From Erwinia sp. SLM-02 (GTDB lineage Bacteria; Pseudomonadota; Gammaproteobacteria; Enterobacterales; Enterobacteriaceae): DNA of 64,000 nt. The stretch spans positions 1,054,001 to 1,118,000 of the forward strand of contig NZ_JAQISN010000001.1 in assembly GCF_037450285.1 (NCBI RefSeq), written 5' to 3'. This document shows positions 7,983-16,048 of the stretch, in pieces (within the stretch, counting starts at the first letter, position 1; each line of letters begins with the position of its first letter). The notes below the pieces were generated by a model. It saw only the letters and a program-made list of their open reading frames with translations, was not told where the DNA came from and searched no databases. The position numbers and the translations under genes are program-made.

Positions 7983-9266
7983 ATGAAGATTCAAGGAACC
8001 ATGCGGCTTTCTCTGCTGGCGCTGGCGTTAATTTCGGCCCAGGCCAGCAGTCAGCCTACCGGTGAAGGGCAGGAGCTGGTGGCGGCAGGGGACTGTATCG
8101 CCTGCCACACGAAGCCGGGCGGCAAGCCCTTTGCGGGCGGGCTGAAAATGTCGACCCCGGTAGGGGATATCTATTCCACGAATATTACGCCGGACAGGCA
8201 GACCGGCATAGGGAACTACAGCTATGAGGATTTTGCGAAAGCCCTGCGCAGGGGCGTGGCGAAAGACGGGCATAACCTGTATCCGGCGATGCCCTACACC
8301 TCGTTTTCAAAGATCTCCGATGAGGATATCCGCTTGCTGTATGACTACTTCATGCACCAGGTGGCCCCGGTAAGCCAGCGGAATCAGGACACGGATATTA
8401 CGTGGCCGCTGAATATGCGCTGGCCGCTGTCGGTGTGGAATCTGCTGTTCCACGACGGGGACGTTTACCGGGCCGACGGGGGCCAGAGTGCGCAGTGGAA
8501 TCGCGGGGCATATCTGGTACAGGGGCTGGGCCACTGCGGATCCTGCCATACGCCGCGCGGTATAGGCTTTGAGGAAAAGGCGCTCGATCAGCACGACGGC
8601 GCGTTTCTGACCGGGGGAACGCTGGAGGGCTGGCACGCGCCGGATCTGACCGGCAATGTTCGGGTCGGCCTGGGGCGTTGGTCAGAGCAGGATATTGCCG
8701 CGTTTCTGAAAACCGGGCACACCCGCAGCAGCGCGGCGTTCGGCCTGATGAGCGAGGTGGTGACCCGCAGCACCCAGCATATGAGCGAACCGGATCTGCA
8801 GGCGGTGGCGGTGTATCTTAAGTCGCTGGCATCCTCCGATCCGCAGGCGGCTGCGCCGAAAGCGGATACCACCACCGCAGACGCCCTGATCCGGGGAGAG
8901 GTAAGCCGCCCGGGCGCGCAGGCGTATATGGATAACTGTGCTGCCTGCCATCGCCTTGATGGCCAGGGCTATGCCGCGACCTTCCCGGCGCTGGCGCATA
9001 ATCCGGTGGTGCTAAGCGAGGATCCATCATCGTTGATTAGCATGGTGCTGCTCGGCGGGAAAACGCCGGTGACGAAGAGGGCGATAACTGGCCTGACGAT
9101 GCCCGGCTTTGCGTGGCGGCTGGACGATCGGCAGGTATCGGATCTGCTGAGCTTCGTGCGTAGCGGATGGGGCAACAATGCGCCTGCCGTCAGCAGCGGG
9201 GAGGTGAAGGCCGTTCGTGAAAAGCTGCCGCAGCCCGCTGAAGGGGGCAGGGTAGAAGGGCAGTAG
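7983..9266 (+). CDS. Triheme cytochrome c subunit of gluconate 2-dehydrogenase-type complex
   Basis: Membrane-associated cytochrome c of about 427 residues with three c-type haem motifs: CIACH, CGSCH and CAACH. It has a cleavable signal peptide (hydrophobic SLLALALISAQASS). The start at 7983 is chosen over the in-frame ATG at 7977 because GGAGG at 7971-7975 is 7 bases from the former and only 1 from the latter. It would take electrons from the GMC flavoprotein and pass them to ubiquinone or an oxidase. It is the last gene of the operon. Confidence 0.92.
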   Translation: MKIQGTMRLSLLALALISAQASSQPTGEGQELVAAGDCIACHTKPGGKPFAGGLKMSTPVGDIYSTNITPDRQTGIGNYSYEDFAKALRRGVAKDGHNLYPAMPYTSFSKISDEDIRLLYDYFMHQVAPVSQRNQDTDITWPLNMRWPLSVWNLLFHDGDVYRADGGQSAQWNRGAYLVQGLGHCGSCHTPRGIGFEEKALDQHDGAFLTGGTLEGWHAPDLTGNVRVGLGRWSEQDIAAFLKTGHTRSSAAFGLMSEVVTRSTQHMSEPDLQAVAVYLKSLASSDPQAAAPKADTTTADALIRGEVSRPGAQAYMDNCAACHRLDGQGYAATFPALAHNPVVLSEDPSSLISMVLLGGKTPVTKRAITGLTMPGFAWRLDDRQVSDLLSFVRSGWGNNAPAVSSGEVKAVREKLPQPAEGGRVEGQ

Positions 9267-9318
9267 CGCCGGACGGGCTACTCCCGCTGACGGCGGAAGC
9301 GGCCCGTATCTGACGACG

Positions 9319-9564
9319 TTACTCGTTGCCCCACTGATTGAGGAAGTTGGCGATGTCGTCAATGCGCTCCGCCTTGATGCCGGCTTCAGCGGCCATCTCA
9401 GCCTGCGCTTCCTCGCTGATCTCTTCATTATTCGTCAGGCGGGTAAGCAGCAGCTGGAAGTAATGCGCCAGAGGATCCAGCTCTGCCTCGCTCACCTTCA
9501 GCGCGGTTTCCTCGGAATATTCTTCAGCGATGTCATAGTATTTCAGAGGGATGTTATTGCTCAT
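9319..9564 (-). CDS. ymjA: YmjA family protein (DUF2543)
   Basis: 81-residue acidic protein of unknown function that closely follows E. coli YmjA: MSNNIPLKYYDIAEEY at the start, PLAHYFQLLLTRLTNNEEIS in the middle and IANFLNQWGNE at the end. The start at 9564 is chosen because GGAGC lies 5 bases upstream on the minus strand; the frame stays open further upstream without similarity. It appears monocistronic. Confidence 0.9.
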   Translation of the reverse strand: MSNNIPLKYYDIAEEYSEETALKVSEAELDPLAHYFQLLLTRLTNNEEISEEAQAEMAAEAGIKAERIDDIANFLNQWGNE

Positions 9565-9676
9565 TGTTTGCTCCGGGTTTTGGCACCGTTGCCCGCTGCG
9601 CACTGCACTGCTGGCCCGGTGAACTTCATTCTCGTGACGTATTCTGTGACTGACCTGGCGTTGAGCCTCAGGCGGG

Positions 9677-10159
9677 TCAGATCTTAAGCAGTTTTACCGT
9701 GGCATCCACGTCAATTTCATCTTCGGAGAAGATGAGCGTGGTTCCCTGGAAAGTGGTGATCGCCAGTTTCTTCATTGAGCGCACTTCATCCGGATTTGCG
9801 GTGGCTTTCGGCTTGATGCTGCTCATCAGCGCCCCCACGGACAGCACTACGTGTTCTTTATCAATGCGCGTTTCGACAGGCACTTCTTCACTGTAAACCA
9901 GATAAGATTTGATCGAGGTGAGCTTGAGGCGCTCCCCGGCGATAAAGATGTATTTGCTCTCCGGAGCGACTTTCACACTGTAGGCGGATAACCCTTTGTT
10001 ATTGGTGGTCGGTTCGAAGGTCACCGCCGCGTCTTTCTTGATCAGATCAGGGTTGGCGACCTTAATCACATGAAAATAACGGTTATCCCCGTTTTCATCT
10101 TTGATAAATCCAAAACCCTTGTCTTTAAACCAGGTTGTGATCGTTCCGTTCATCGCCAT
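9677..10159 (-). CDS. Cold-shock-domain protein with C-terminal extension
   Basis: 160-residue protein. Residues 1-65 form a cold-shock domain: GTITTWFKDKGFGFIKDENGDNRYFH contains RNP1-like KGFGFI and an RNP2-like YFHV. The remaining ~95 residues are not a second CSD and I cannot name the domain. It is more than twice the length of classical CspA-type proteins (about 70 residues). An in-frame ATG two codons later (10153) is an alternative start; the first is favoured by AGG 5 bases upstream. Nucleic-acid binding is likely; the role is unknown. Confidence 0.8.
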   Translation of the reverse strand: MAMNGTITTWFKDKGFGFIKDENGDNRYFHVIKVANPDLIKKDAAVTFEPTTNNKGLSAYSVKVAPESKYIFIAGERLKLTSIKSYLVYSEEVPVETRIDKEHVVLSVGALMSSIKPKATANPDEVRSMKKLAITTFQGTTLIFSEDEIDVDATVKLLKI

Positions 10160-10381
10160 TCTCGCCTACTTAATCGTTTATCTACTCGGTTTTTGCAGCG
10201 CGCAGTGTAAAACACAATCCCCGCGCAAACCACGCCTTTGGTGATAAGTCTGGATGATAAATTTCTTCCGTGCCAGGGATAAGCAGGAGAGGGGCCACGA
10301 ACAGCATGACGCGCGCAGCAGATTCGTCACCCGGCTTAAAATTGGGTATCATCCGCAGCCACTTTCCAACCGGGTTGCCTG

Positions 10382-11080
10382 ATGTCTGAGATTATCGATA
10401 CCTTTATAGCGCCACCCTGCCACGACAGGATTGAGGCGCTCTATCAGGATGAGCATCTGGTGTTAATCAATAAACCCGCCGGGCTGCTCAGCCTGTCGGG
10501 CAAAAATCCGCAAAATCTTGATTCGGTCCATCACCGGCTGGTGCAGATCTTTCCCGGCTGTACGCTGGTTCACCGCCTTGATTTTGGCACTTCCGGGCTG
10601 ATGGTGGTTGCCCGGAACAAAGCCGTTAATGCCGCACTGTGCCAGCAGTTCAGCCAGCGGTCGGTGAGCAAAATGTACAGCGCGTTACTCTGTGGGCATG
10701 TGGCTCTGGACGAAGGGGTGATTGATGCGGCTATCGCGAAAGATCCGGCGCTGTTTCCACTTATGTCGATCTGCGCCGTCAGCGGCAAACCCGCACGTTC
10801 ACGCTATCGGGTGGTGGAACGCTTTGAGCGCCAGTTAGCCGATGGGGCGAGGCTTCCGCTGACGCGGGTTGACCTGATTCCGGAAACCGGGCGAACCCAC
10901 CAGCTGCGTATTCACTGCCAGCAGCTGGGCCACCCGATTCTGGGCTGCGATCTTTACGGCGGTCTGCTGCTGCCCGGCACCGGGCAGACCGCACGGCTAA
11001 TGCTGCACGCCAGCGAACTGCATTTTACCCATCCGGTCAGCGGAGAGCCGGTAGCGGCCCGCTGTGAAAGTCCGTTTTGA
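10382..11080 (+). CDS. RluA-family pseudouridine synthase
   Basis: 232-residue RNA pseudouridine synthase. It has the RluA-family catalytic motif HRLDFGTSGLMV (the Asp is the nucleophile), a KPAGLLSLSG motif near the N-terminus and RTHQLRIHCQQLGHPILGCDLY near the C-terminus. There is no N-terminal S4 domain, as in E. coli RluA and unlike RluC/RluD. Overall it is diverged enough from RluA that it may be a paralogue with another rRNA or tRNA target. It converges with yaiL, the stop codons being 6 bases apart. Confidence 0.88.
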   Translation: MSEIIDTFIAPPCHDRIEALYQDEHLVLINKPAGLLSLSGKNPQNLDSVHHRLVQIFPGCTLVHRLDFGTSGLMVVARNKAVNAALCQQFSQRSVSKMYSALLCGHVALDEGVIDAAIAKDPALFPLMSICAVSGKPARSRYRVVERFERQLADGARLPLTRVDLIPETGRTHQLRIHCQQLGHPILGCDLYGGLLLPGTGQTARLMLHASELHFTHPVSGEPVAARCESPF

Positions 11081-11086
11081 TCGGGA

Positions 11087-11626
11087 TTACCACATCAGAT
11101 CGTCAGGCACTTTGAAATCGGCGTATGGATCGTCCTCGTCCTGCTCTTCCAGGCTCAGCGCGCTGTTTAATACAATGCTGTCGGCATCGCGCTGGGCGAT
11201 TTTATCGGCCACCACGGCAGGGATAATCGCGTAGGTGCTTTCACCCACGTTATCCACCCCCAGACGGGCAATCGCCAGCCGGCCGTTAATCAGCTGGGCC
11301 TGAGTGGTCTTATCAACAAAAATTTTCTTGATCAACGTGCCGTCGGTGAAGTTAAAACCGATATCGCCCCTGGAGAGGGTGATGCGGTTCATCTCAATCA
11401 GCTGCTTCACCTGCGCTTTGTACTCTTTAGAGAGCACGGCCTGCTTCTGCTGTTCGCTCAGCTGCCTGTCACGCTCGATCTGGGCTTTCTTATTCTCTTC
11501 CACGGCTTCCCTGGCTTCACGCGCCTGCACTCGTGACTTCTTCGCCGTTCTCTGCACTTTTTCCATTTTTTTGCTGCTCACTAAGCCAGCTTTGAGCATC
11601 TGCTCTTGTAAGGTGAGTTTTGACAT
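11087..11626 (-). CDS. yaiL: YaiL/DUF2058 family protein
   Basis: 179-residue protein matching the length and sequence of E. coli YaiL (DUF2058, a nucleoprotein/polynucleotide-associated family). It starts MSKLTLQEQMLKAGLVSSKK, has a long charged alpha-helical stretch (about residues 20-70, rich in K, E, Q and R), a compact C-terminal domain, and ends YADFKVPDDLMW. Function is not established. It marks the conserved chromosomal flank of the defence locus that follows. Confidence 0.9.
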   Translation of the reverse strand: MSKLTLQEQMLKAGLVSSKKMEKVQRTAKKSRVQAREAREAVEENKKAQIERDRQLSEQQKQAVLSKEYKAQVKQLIEMNRITLSRGDIGFNFTDGTLIKKIFVDKTTQAQLINGRLAIARLGVDNVGESTYAIIPAVVADKIAQRDADSIVLNSALSLEEQDEDDPYADFKVPDDLMW

Positions 11627-11652
11627 TTTCGCTTCTGAATCCGTTGAGTGTT

Positions 11653-11677
11653 ACCAGGGATTATACCTGGTTTTTTT
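11653..11677 (-). promoter_or_regulatory. yaiL promoter inside a hairpin
   Basis: On the minus strand a perfect -10 hexamer TATAAT (11660-11665) lies 34 bases before the yaiL start. It is flanked by ACCAGG / CCTGGT arms, so the same bases read on the plus strand form a hairpin followed by seven T, that is, an intrinsic terminator for rightward transcription. The -35 is poor. Confidence 0.5.
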
Positions 11678-11919
11678 GCGGCTGTGCCAGAGGTAGCGGC
11701 CCGGCTGGTGGAGAGCATTATGATCGGCCCACGTGTGGTTCTGTTTTGTCGTTTTGGCGCACGGTCATTCTTGTTAGAAATAATGCTATAAAACACGATG
11801 TTATTCACGGCATTACTGGAATATATTTCCATATAATTCATTATTTATCGTATGGATTTAATGTGGTGCCAATATCTACACTATGACGTTGCTGTTAATT
11901 TAAGGACTTGAGGTACTGG
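11678..11919. other. Left flank of the defence locus
   Basis: Non-coding stretch between yaiL and the first TIR gene. Base composition changes from GC-rich to AT-rich at about 11760. TATAAA at about 11787 is a possible -10 for the defence operon, without a good -35. I see no tRNA, integrase or direct repeat marking a junction. Confidence 0.4.
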
Positions 11920-12483
11920 ATGTCGTACAGAAATGGAAACTATTGCGCTTTTTATGTTGCAGAACCTTTTAATGAAGGGAGTTTAGGCGCACATGCAACA
12001 AAAGATTTTGTTTATTACAATATGCTCCGTATGTGGGAAGCGAAAGATAAAACATTCCCGTTTATTGATTCACATGATAAAACCTACAACGTCAGGGATG
12101 GCAGCGATTGGGAAAAAACGCTTAAGTCCCGCCTGCATCAGCGACTGAAACATTCAAAAAACATCGTGCATTTTTTGAGTTCGCAAACCAAATCTTCCCG
12201 CGCTTTGGTAGAAGAAATTGACTATGGTATAAACGATCAGGGACTGCCGGTTATTGTTATTTATCCAGAATATGATACGGCGCAGAGCTTGCTGGAAAAT
12301 AATAATCTTAAACAGTCTGTGAAAAGTCTGTGGGGAAAACTGCCTGTACTCAGAGATTCAATGTCATCCGTACCTACGCTTCATGTTCCGTTGAATAAGA
12401 ATTTAATTGTGCGCGCGCTTAACGATAATGGGTTTACCGTTAATGGTAAGGTTGACTCAGGAGCGTATCGTTATACATCTTAA
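11920..12483 (+). CDS. thsB1: TIR-like (ThsB-type) domain protein, Thoeris-like defence
   Basis: 187-residue protein of the MTH538/ThsB-type TIR-like family. Family features are AFYVAEPFNEGSLGAHATKD, FPFIDSHDKTYNVRD, the KNIVHFLSS strand and RALVEEIDYGI, whose Glu is the likely NADase catalytic residue (about residue 98). In Thoeris systems such TIR proteins sense phage and make an ADP-ribose-derived signal from NAD+. The start at 11920 has GAGG 6 bases upstream; a TTG four codons earlier is less likely. It is 18 bases from the Macro effector gene. Composition is AT-rich compared with the flanks, consistent with horizontal transfer. Confidence 0.85.
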   Translation: MSYRNGNYCAFYVAEPFNEGSLGAHATKDFVYYNMLRMWEAKDKTFPFIDSHDKTYNVRDGSDWEKTLKSRLHQRLKHSKNIVHFLSSQTKSSRALVEEIDYGINDQGLPVIVIYPEYDTAQSLLENNNLKQSVKSLWGKLPVLRDSMSSVPTLHVPLNKNLIVRALNDNGFTVNGKVDSGAYRYTS

Positions 12484-12501
12484 CGCAGGGAGCGAGCAGA
12501 G

Positions 12502-13338
12502 ATGTTAAAGGTTAAACTGTTTGATAAGAAAGTCAGAGATGTTTTTTTTAAATATGCCTCGGGTATTACCGGTACCATTACCGTGTATGTCCTGTTTTGG
12601 GATATTCCCGATAAATATAAAACGCTCGCTGGCATTGTATGTATCCTTCTTTTGCTAGTCATTTACGCATTGGTATGGTATTGGGCGAATAAATTAACTT
12701 CCATCGATTTAACCGTTGACGGAACGACGGTGACCATTAAGGCTGGCGATATTTTTAGCCAGCCGGGTTTGAAAGCCATCGCGTTCAACGAGTATTTTGA
12801 TACGCAGGTCGATGAGAAGATCATTGTCAGGCGCAGCCTGAACGGCATTTTCATCAATAAACACCTTAACCGCGCCCTGACCGAACTTGATGAACATATC
12901 GCTAGCTATCACTTTGAACGGGAAGATAGAGTTGGCGTCAATGAAGAGCGACTTAGCGGGAAAAAACAGCGTTACCAGTTGGGGACCATTTGTGTCTGGC
13001 AAGATTATCTTCTGACGGCATTTGCTCGTTTCAGTGAATATAATGAAGCGCGTTTAACAATGGCAGAATACGTGACGTTTTTGATTAACTTCTGGGATCG
13101 CGTTAATCGCGTCTATGCCATGGAGAGTGTTTCCGTACCCATTTTCGGCTCCGGGATAACCCGAATAAAGGAGCACAGGGGTATTAGCGATGAAGAGCTG
13201 CTGAAGATCATGCTCTGGACATTCCGTGTCAGTGAAATGCGATTTGCTTATCCTGCAAAGCTCACTATTATTATCCATGAGGATAAAATCAAAAAAATTA
13301 ATCTCTTCGATCTTCAGTCATCTAAAAATGGGTTATGA
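12502..13338 (+). CDS. thsA: Membrane-anchored Macro-domain effector (ThsA-like)
   Basis: 278-residue protein with two predicted N-terminal membrane helices (about 17-33 and 41-62, LAGIVCILLLLVIYALVWYW) followed by a domain matching the ThsA Macro domain (formerly DUF6430): VKAGDIFSQPGLKAIAF-like start, NEYFDTQVD, NGIFINKHL and a C-terminal LTIIIHEDKI strand. In type II Thoeris this domain binds the TIR-made nucleotide signal and the membrane segment acts on the inner membrane. It sits between two TIR genes. Family assignment is from recognised motifs; the signal molecule here is inferred. Confidence 0.8.
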   Translation: MLKVKLFDKKVRDVFFKYASGITGTITVYVLFWDIPDKYKTLAGIVCILLLLVIYALVWYWANKLTSIDLTVDGTTVTIKAGDIFSQPGLKAIAFNEYFDTQVDEKIIVRRSLNGIFINKHLNRALTELDEHIASYHFEREDRVGVNEERLSGKKQRYQLGTICVWQDYLLTAFARFSEYNEARLTMAEYVTFLINFWDRVNRVYAMESVSVPIFGSGITRIKEHRGISDEELLKIMLWTFRVSEMRFAYPAKLTIIIHEDKIKKINLFDLQSSKNGL

Positions 13339-13480
13339 ATTTTTCCCTATAATCAGCCAAGCCATATTTATTAAATTCATTTTCAAGCATGCGGATAGGG
13401 GGAAGCGGATTCTTTATTATCACGGCTTCACTTTCCCGAATTTTAACATAATGCTCAACACAACAGAGGAGTGAGCTTTT

Positions 13481-13996
13481 ATGATCTATCGTACAAAAAC
13501 CTATCTGGCCGGGGAATGGGATGGCGATCGTGATGCCATTGAGCAGCTACATACATGGAATAATAAAAATTACTGGAGTTTGTCTTTCACCGACGCGCAT
13601 AGTTTAACCCAGGCCAGAGACAGCAGCCTGAATTGCAGCATCAAGGCTTCTTTAGCTACCCGGCTTAATGCGTCAAAAACATTCGTACTGATTGTTGGTA
13701 GTAATACCAAAGATGCCAGAAGTGGCGGTTGTCGATACTGCGCGAGTTACAACAGCTGGGAGGGATATTGCAACAGGGGGCGGGCAGTGGATCATCGTAG
13801 CTATATCACCTACGAGTGCGAAAAAGCGGCTAAAGATGGATTGAAGATTGTGGTGCTTTACAACGCCGCGTCCGTCAATAAAAGCAAATGCCCGGACGCA
13901 GTAAAATACGCCGGTACCCATGTTGCCATGTGCTATAAGGTTGATGGGCAATACTACTGGGATTATCAGGCGGTGCAGGCGGCGTTAGGTGCGTGA
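13481..13996 (+). CDS. thsB2: Second TIR-like (ThsB-type) domain protein
   Basis: 171-residue protein of the same MTH538/TIR-like superfamily but a different subfamily from the first: KTYLAGEWDGDRDAIEQLHTW, LSFTDAHSLTQARDSS, KTFVLIVGSNTK and HRSYITYECEKA, with the Glu of YECEKA as candidate catalytic residue. It has an insert with several cysteines (GGCRYC, EGYC) in the middle. It is 142 bases after the Macro gene with its own GAGGAG ribosome site, so it may be partly independently expressed; TATAAT occurs at 13348-13353 without a good -35. Probably a second phage sensor feeding the same effector. Confidence 0.78.
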   Translation: MIYRTKTYLAGEWDGDRDAIEQLHTWNNKNYWSLSFTDAHSLTQARDSSLNCSIKASLATRLNASKTFVLIVGSNTKDARSGGCRYCASYNSWEGYCNRGRAVDHRSYITYECEKAAKDGLKIVVLYNAASVNKSKCPDAVKYAGTHVAMCYKVDGQYYWDYQAVQAALGA

Positions 13997-14188
13997 TAAG
14001 TGGTCTGGTTGTTAACCTCTGCAGCCTGACGGCTGGTTCATGTTGCACCAGACGTTATGCTGGCAGATTTCTCATAACCATTTCCGTTCAGGCCCAAGAC
14101 GGCGAAACCAGCTAGTTAGGCGGTGTTATCCTTCATTGTGAGAGTATTGATAGACTATGTTAGTACTCAACAAGTTAATCCTGATTTG

Positions 14189-14212
14189 TGACTTAATTAC
14201 AATATGGTCACT
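14189..14212. promoter_or_regulatory. Operator dyad before tetR (copy 1)
   Basis: GTGAC (14189-14193), 14 bases, GTCAC (14208-14212). The same GTGAC-N14-GTCAC arrangement, with CTGATTT immediately upstream and ACAATAT inside the spacer, recurs before the efflux operon at 14868-14891. The 24-bp dyad precedes the regulator gene, so autoregulation by the TetR protein is likely. Confidence 0.65.
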
Positions 14213-14249
14213 CGTTGTTAATCAGGACTCACTGAGCTAAGCTGGGAAA

Positions 14250-14864
14250 ATGACTATACAAAATAACGAACATACCCCACGGGGACCATCGGACCATAGC
14301 ATCCGGGATCGGGTCGTCGAAGCGGCTACCGAGCATTTTGGACATTTTGGTTTTGAGAAAACCACTGTTTCAGATTTGGCTAAATCAATCGGTTTTTCAA
14401 AAGCTTATATCTATAAGTTTTTTGATTCCAAGCAGGCTATTGGCGAGGTGATCTGCACTAATCGCCTGGCCATGATCATGGATATTGTCCATTCTGCGAT
14501 CGCCGATGCACCTTCGGCTGCCGAAAAGATGAGGCGTTTATTCAGAGCATTGACCGAAGCCGGTAGCGATTTATTTTTTCACGACCGTAAGCTTTATGAC
14601 ATTGCGGCGGTGGCTGCGCGTGATAAATGGCCCTCGGCGGAGAAGCATGAAGAACGGCTGAAAAAACTCATCGAGCAAATTATCCTCGAAGGGCGACAGT
14701 CCGGTGAATTCGAACGTAAAACACCGCTGGATGAGGCCGCACATGCGATCTATCTGGTTATGCGCCCCTATATCAGCCCGGTTCAGCTGCAATATAATCT
14801 TGAAACGGCATCGTCAGCCGCTGCAATCCTCTCCTCACTGATACTGAGAAGCCTGTCACCCTGA
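14250..14864 (+). CDS. TetR/AcrR-family repressor of the efflux operon
   Basis: 204-residue regulator. The N-terminal helix-turn-helix lies at about residues 18-65 (VVEAATEHFGHFGFEKTTV, DLAKSIGFSKAYIYKFFDSK). The C-terminal ligand domain is of the type often seen beside RND pumps. It is transcribed in the same direction as the pump operon, which begins 75 bases after its stop. Matching operator dyads before both units indicate that it represses itself and the pump. Confidence 0.9.
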   Translation: MTIQNNEHTPRGPSDHSIRDRVVEAATEHFGHFGFEKTTVSDLAKSIGFSKAYIYKFFDSKQAIGEVICTNRLAMIMDIVHSAIADAPSAAEKMRRLFRALTEAGSDLFFHDRKLYDIAAVAARDKWPSAEKHEERLKKLIEQIILEGRQSGEFERKTPLDEAAHAIYLVMRPYISPVQLQYNLETASSAAAILSSLILRSLSP

Positions 14865-14867
14865 TTT

Positions 14868-14903
14868 GTGACTATTGACAATATTAGTCACTAGTCTGAG
14901 AAT
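14868..14903 (+). promoter_or_regulatory. Operator dyad and promoter of the RND-MFS operon (copy 2)
   Basis: GTGAC (14868-14872), 14 bases, GTCAC (14887-14891), preceded by CTGATTT as in copy 1. Inside the spacer is a perfect -35 hexamer TTGACA (14875-14880); 17 bases later GAGAAT (14898-14903) can serve as -10. A bound repressor would cover the -35, which explains control of the pump. Confidence 0.65.
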
Positions 14904-14938
14904 GCGGTTTCCGACCGGTTTATTCATTAAGGGAACCC

Positions 14939-16048
14939 ATGCTCAGGCTTAAACCTTCCACCTTTGCTGTTTGCCTGTTGCCACTCGCCCTTGCGGCCTG
15001 TCGCGATCCTTCTGCTGCCAGCGATCCCCGCACTCAGCCGCCTCTGGTGAGGTCTGCTTTCGTGGTGACGGCTGTCGATGACTTCCGCGCATTCACCGGT
15101 GTGGTGGTTGCACGAACGCAAAGCGATCTTGGCTTCAGAGTTCAAGGGAAAATCCTGGAGCGTCTGGTCGACACCGGCCAGAATGTGAAACGCGGTCAGC
15201 CGTTAATGCGTTTGGATCCCGTTGACCTCAACCTGCAGGCACAGGCTCAGCAGCAGACGGTTGCGGCGGCCAAAGCGCGTTTAAGACAGGCCGCTGACGA
15301 CGAATCACGCTATCGCAGCCTGGTTGCAACGGGCGCAATCTCTGCATCGGCCTACGTTCGGGTGCAGGCCGCAGCAGAAACGGCGAAAGCCGAGCTGAGT
15401 GCTGCGCAGGCGCAGGCGAATGTGGCACACAATGCAACCGGCTATGCGGTTCTGCTGGCTGATGCTGACGGGGTGGTCATGGGCACGCTGGCCGAACCCG
15501 GCCAGGTTGTCAGTGCCGGGCAGCCAGTCATTCGCCTGGCCAGAGCCGGGCAGCGCGAGGCTATCGTGCAGTTGCCTGAGACGTTACGCCCGGCAGTGGG
15601 CAGTGGGGCTTCTGCCACATTGTACGCTGGCGAAAGACGGGCGCTTCCGGCGAAACTGCGCCTGCTTTCCGATGCTGCCGATCCGCTAACCCGTACCTTC
15701 GAAGCGCGATACGTGCTGGAGGATGCGCTTGCAGACGCACCGCTGGGATCCACCATCACCCTGCATATTGCGGAAGACAAATCACCGGGCCAAATCGTGC
15801 AGGTACCTCTGGCGGCAATCTACGATCCGGGGAAAGGGCCGGGCGTCTGGACGATTTCGGGAAAGCCCGTAAAAGTCTCCTGGCAGCCGGTTCAGGTGCT
15901 GGGATTGGGTGACGATAGCGCGAGAGTCACCGGGAACGTAAAGCCGGGTGATCGGGTGGTTGCTCTGGGGGCGCATCTGCTGCATGAGAATGAAGTCGTC
16001 CGCATCGCTGAACAGAGCGATGCCAGCGTCGCCGGGAGTCAGCCATGA
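14939..16048 (+). CDS. RND efflux periplasmic adaptor (membrane fusion lipoprotein)
   Basis: 369-residue HlyD/AcrA-type adaptor. It has a lipoprotein signal with lipobox LAAC after CLLPLALA, so it is lipid-anchored in the periplasm. The barrel-sandwich half motif GFRVQGKILERLVDTGQNVKRGQPLMRLD is followed by a coiled-coil hairpin (about residues 95-150, Ala/Gln-rich) and the returning lipoyl half (VMGTLAEPGQVVSAGQPVIRLA). It links the inner-membrane pump to an outer-membrane channel. GGGA lies before the ATG. The stop overlaps the next start (ATGA). Confidence 0.93.
   Translation: MLRLKPSTFAVCLLPLALAACRDPSAASDPRTQPPLVRSAFVVTAVDDFRAFTGVVVARTQSDLGFRVQGKILERLVDTGQNVKRGQPLMRLDPVDLNLQAQAQQQTVAAAKARLRQAADDESRYRSLVATGAISASAYVRVQAAAETAKAELSAAQAQANVAHNATGYAVLLADADGVVMGTLAEPGQVVSAGQPVIRLARAGQREAIVQLPETLRPAVGSGASATLYAGERRALPAKLRLLSDAADPLTRTFEARYVLEDALADAPLGSTITLHIAEDKSPGQIVQVPLAAIYDPGKGPGVWTISGKPVKVSWQPVQVLGLGDDSARVTGNVKPGDRVVALGAHLLHENEVVRIAEQSDASVAGSQP

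Noticed and set aside
6543..7994. 483-residue open frame antisense to the GMC flavoprotein
   Set aside because: Covers a gene with clear family motifs on the other strand; no features of its own.
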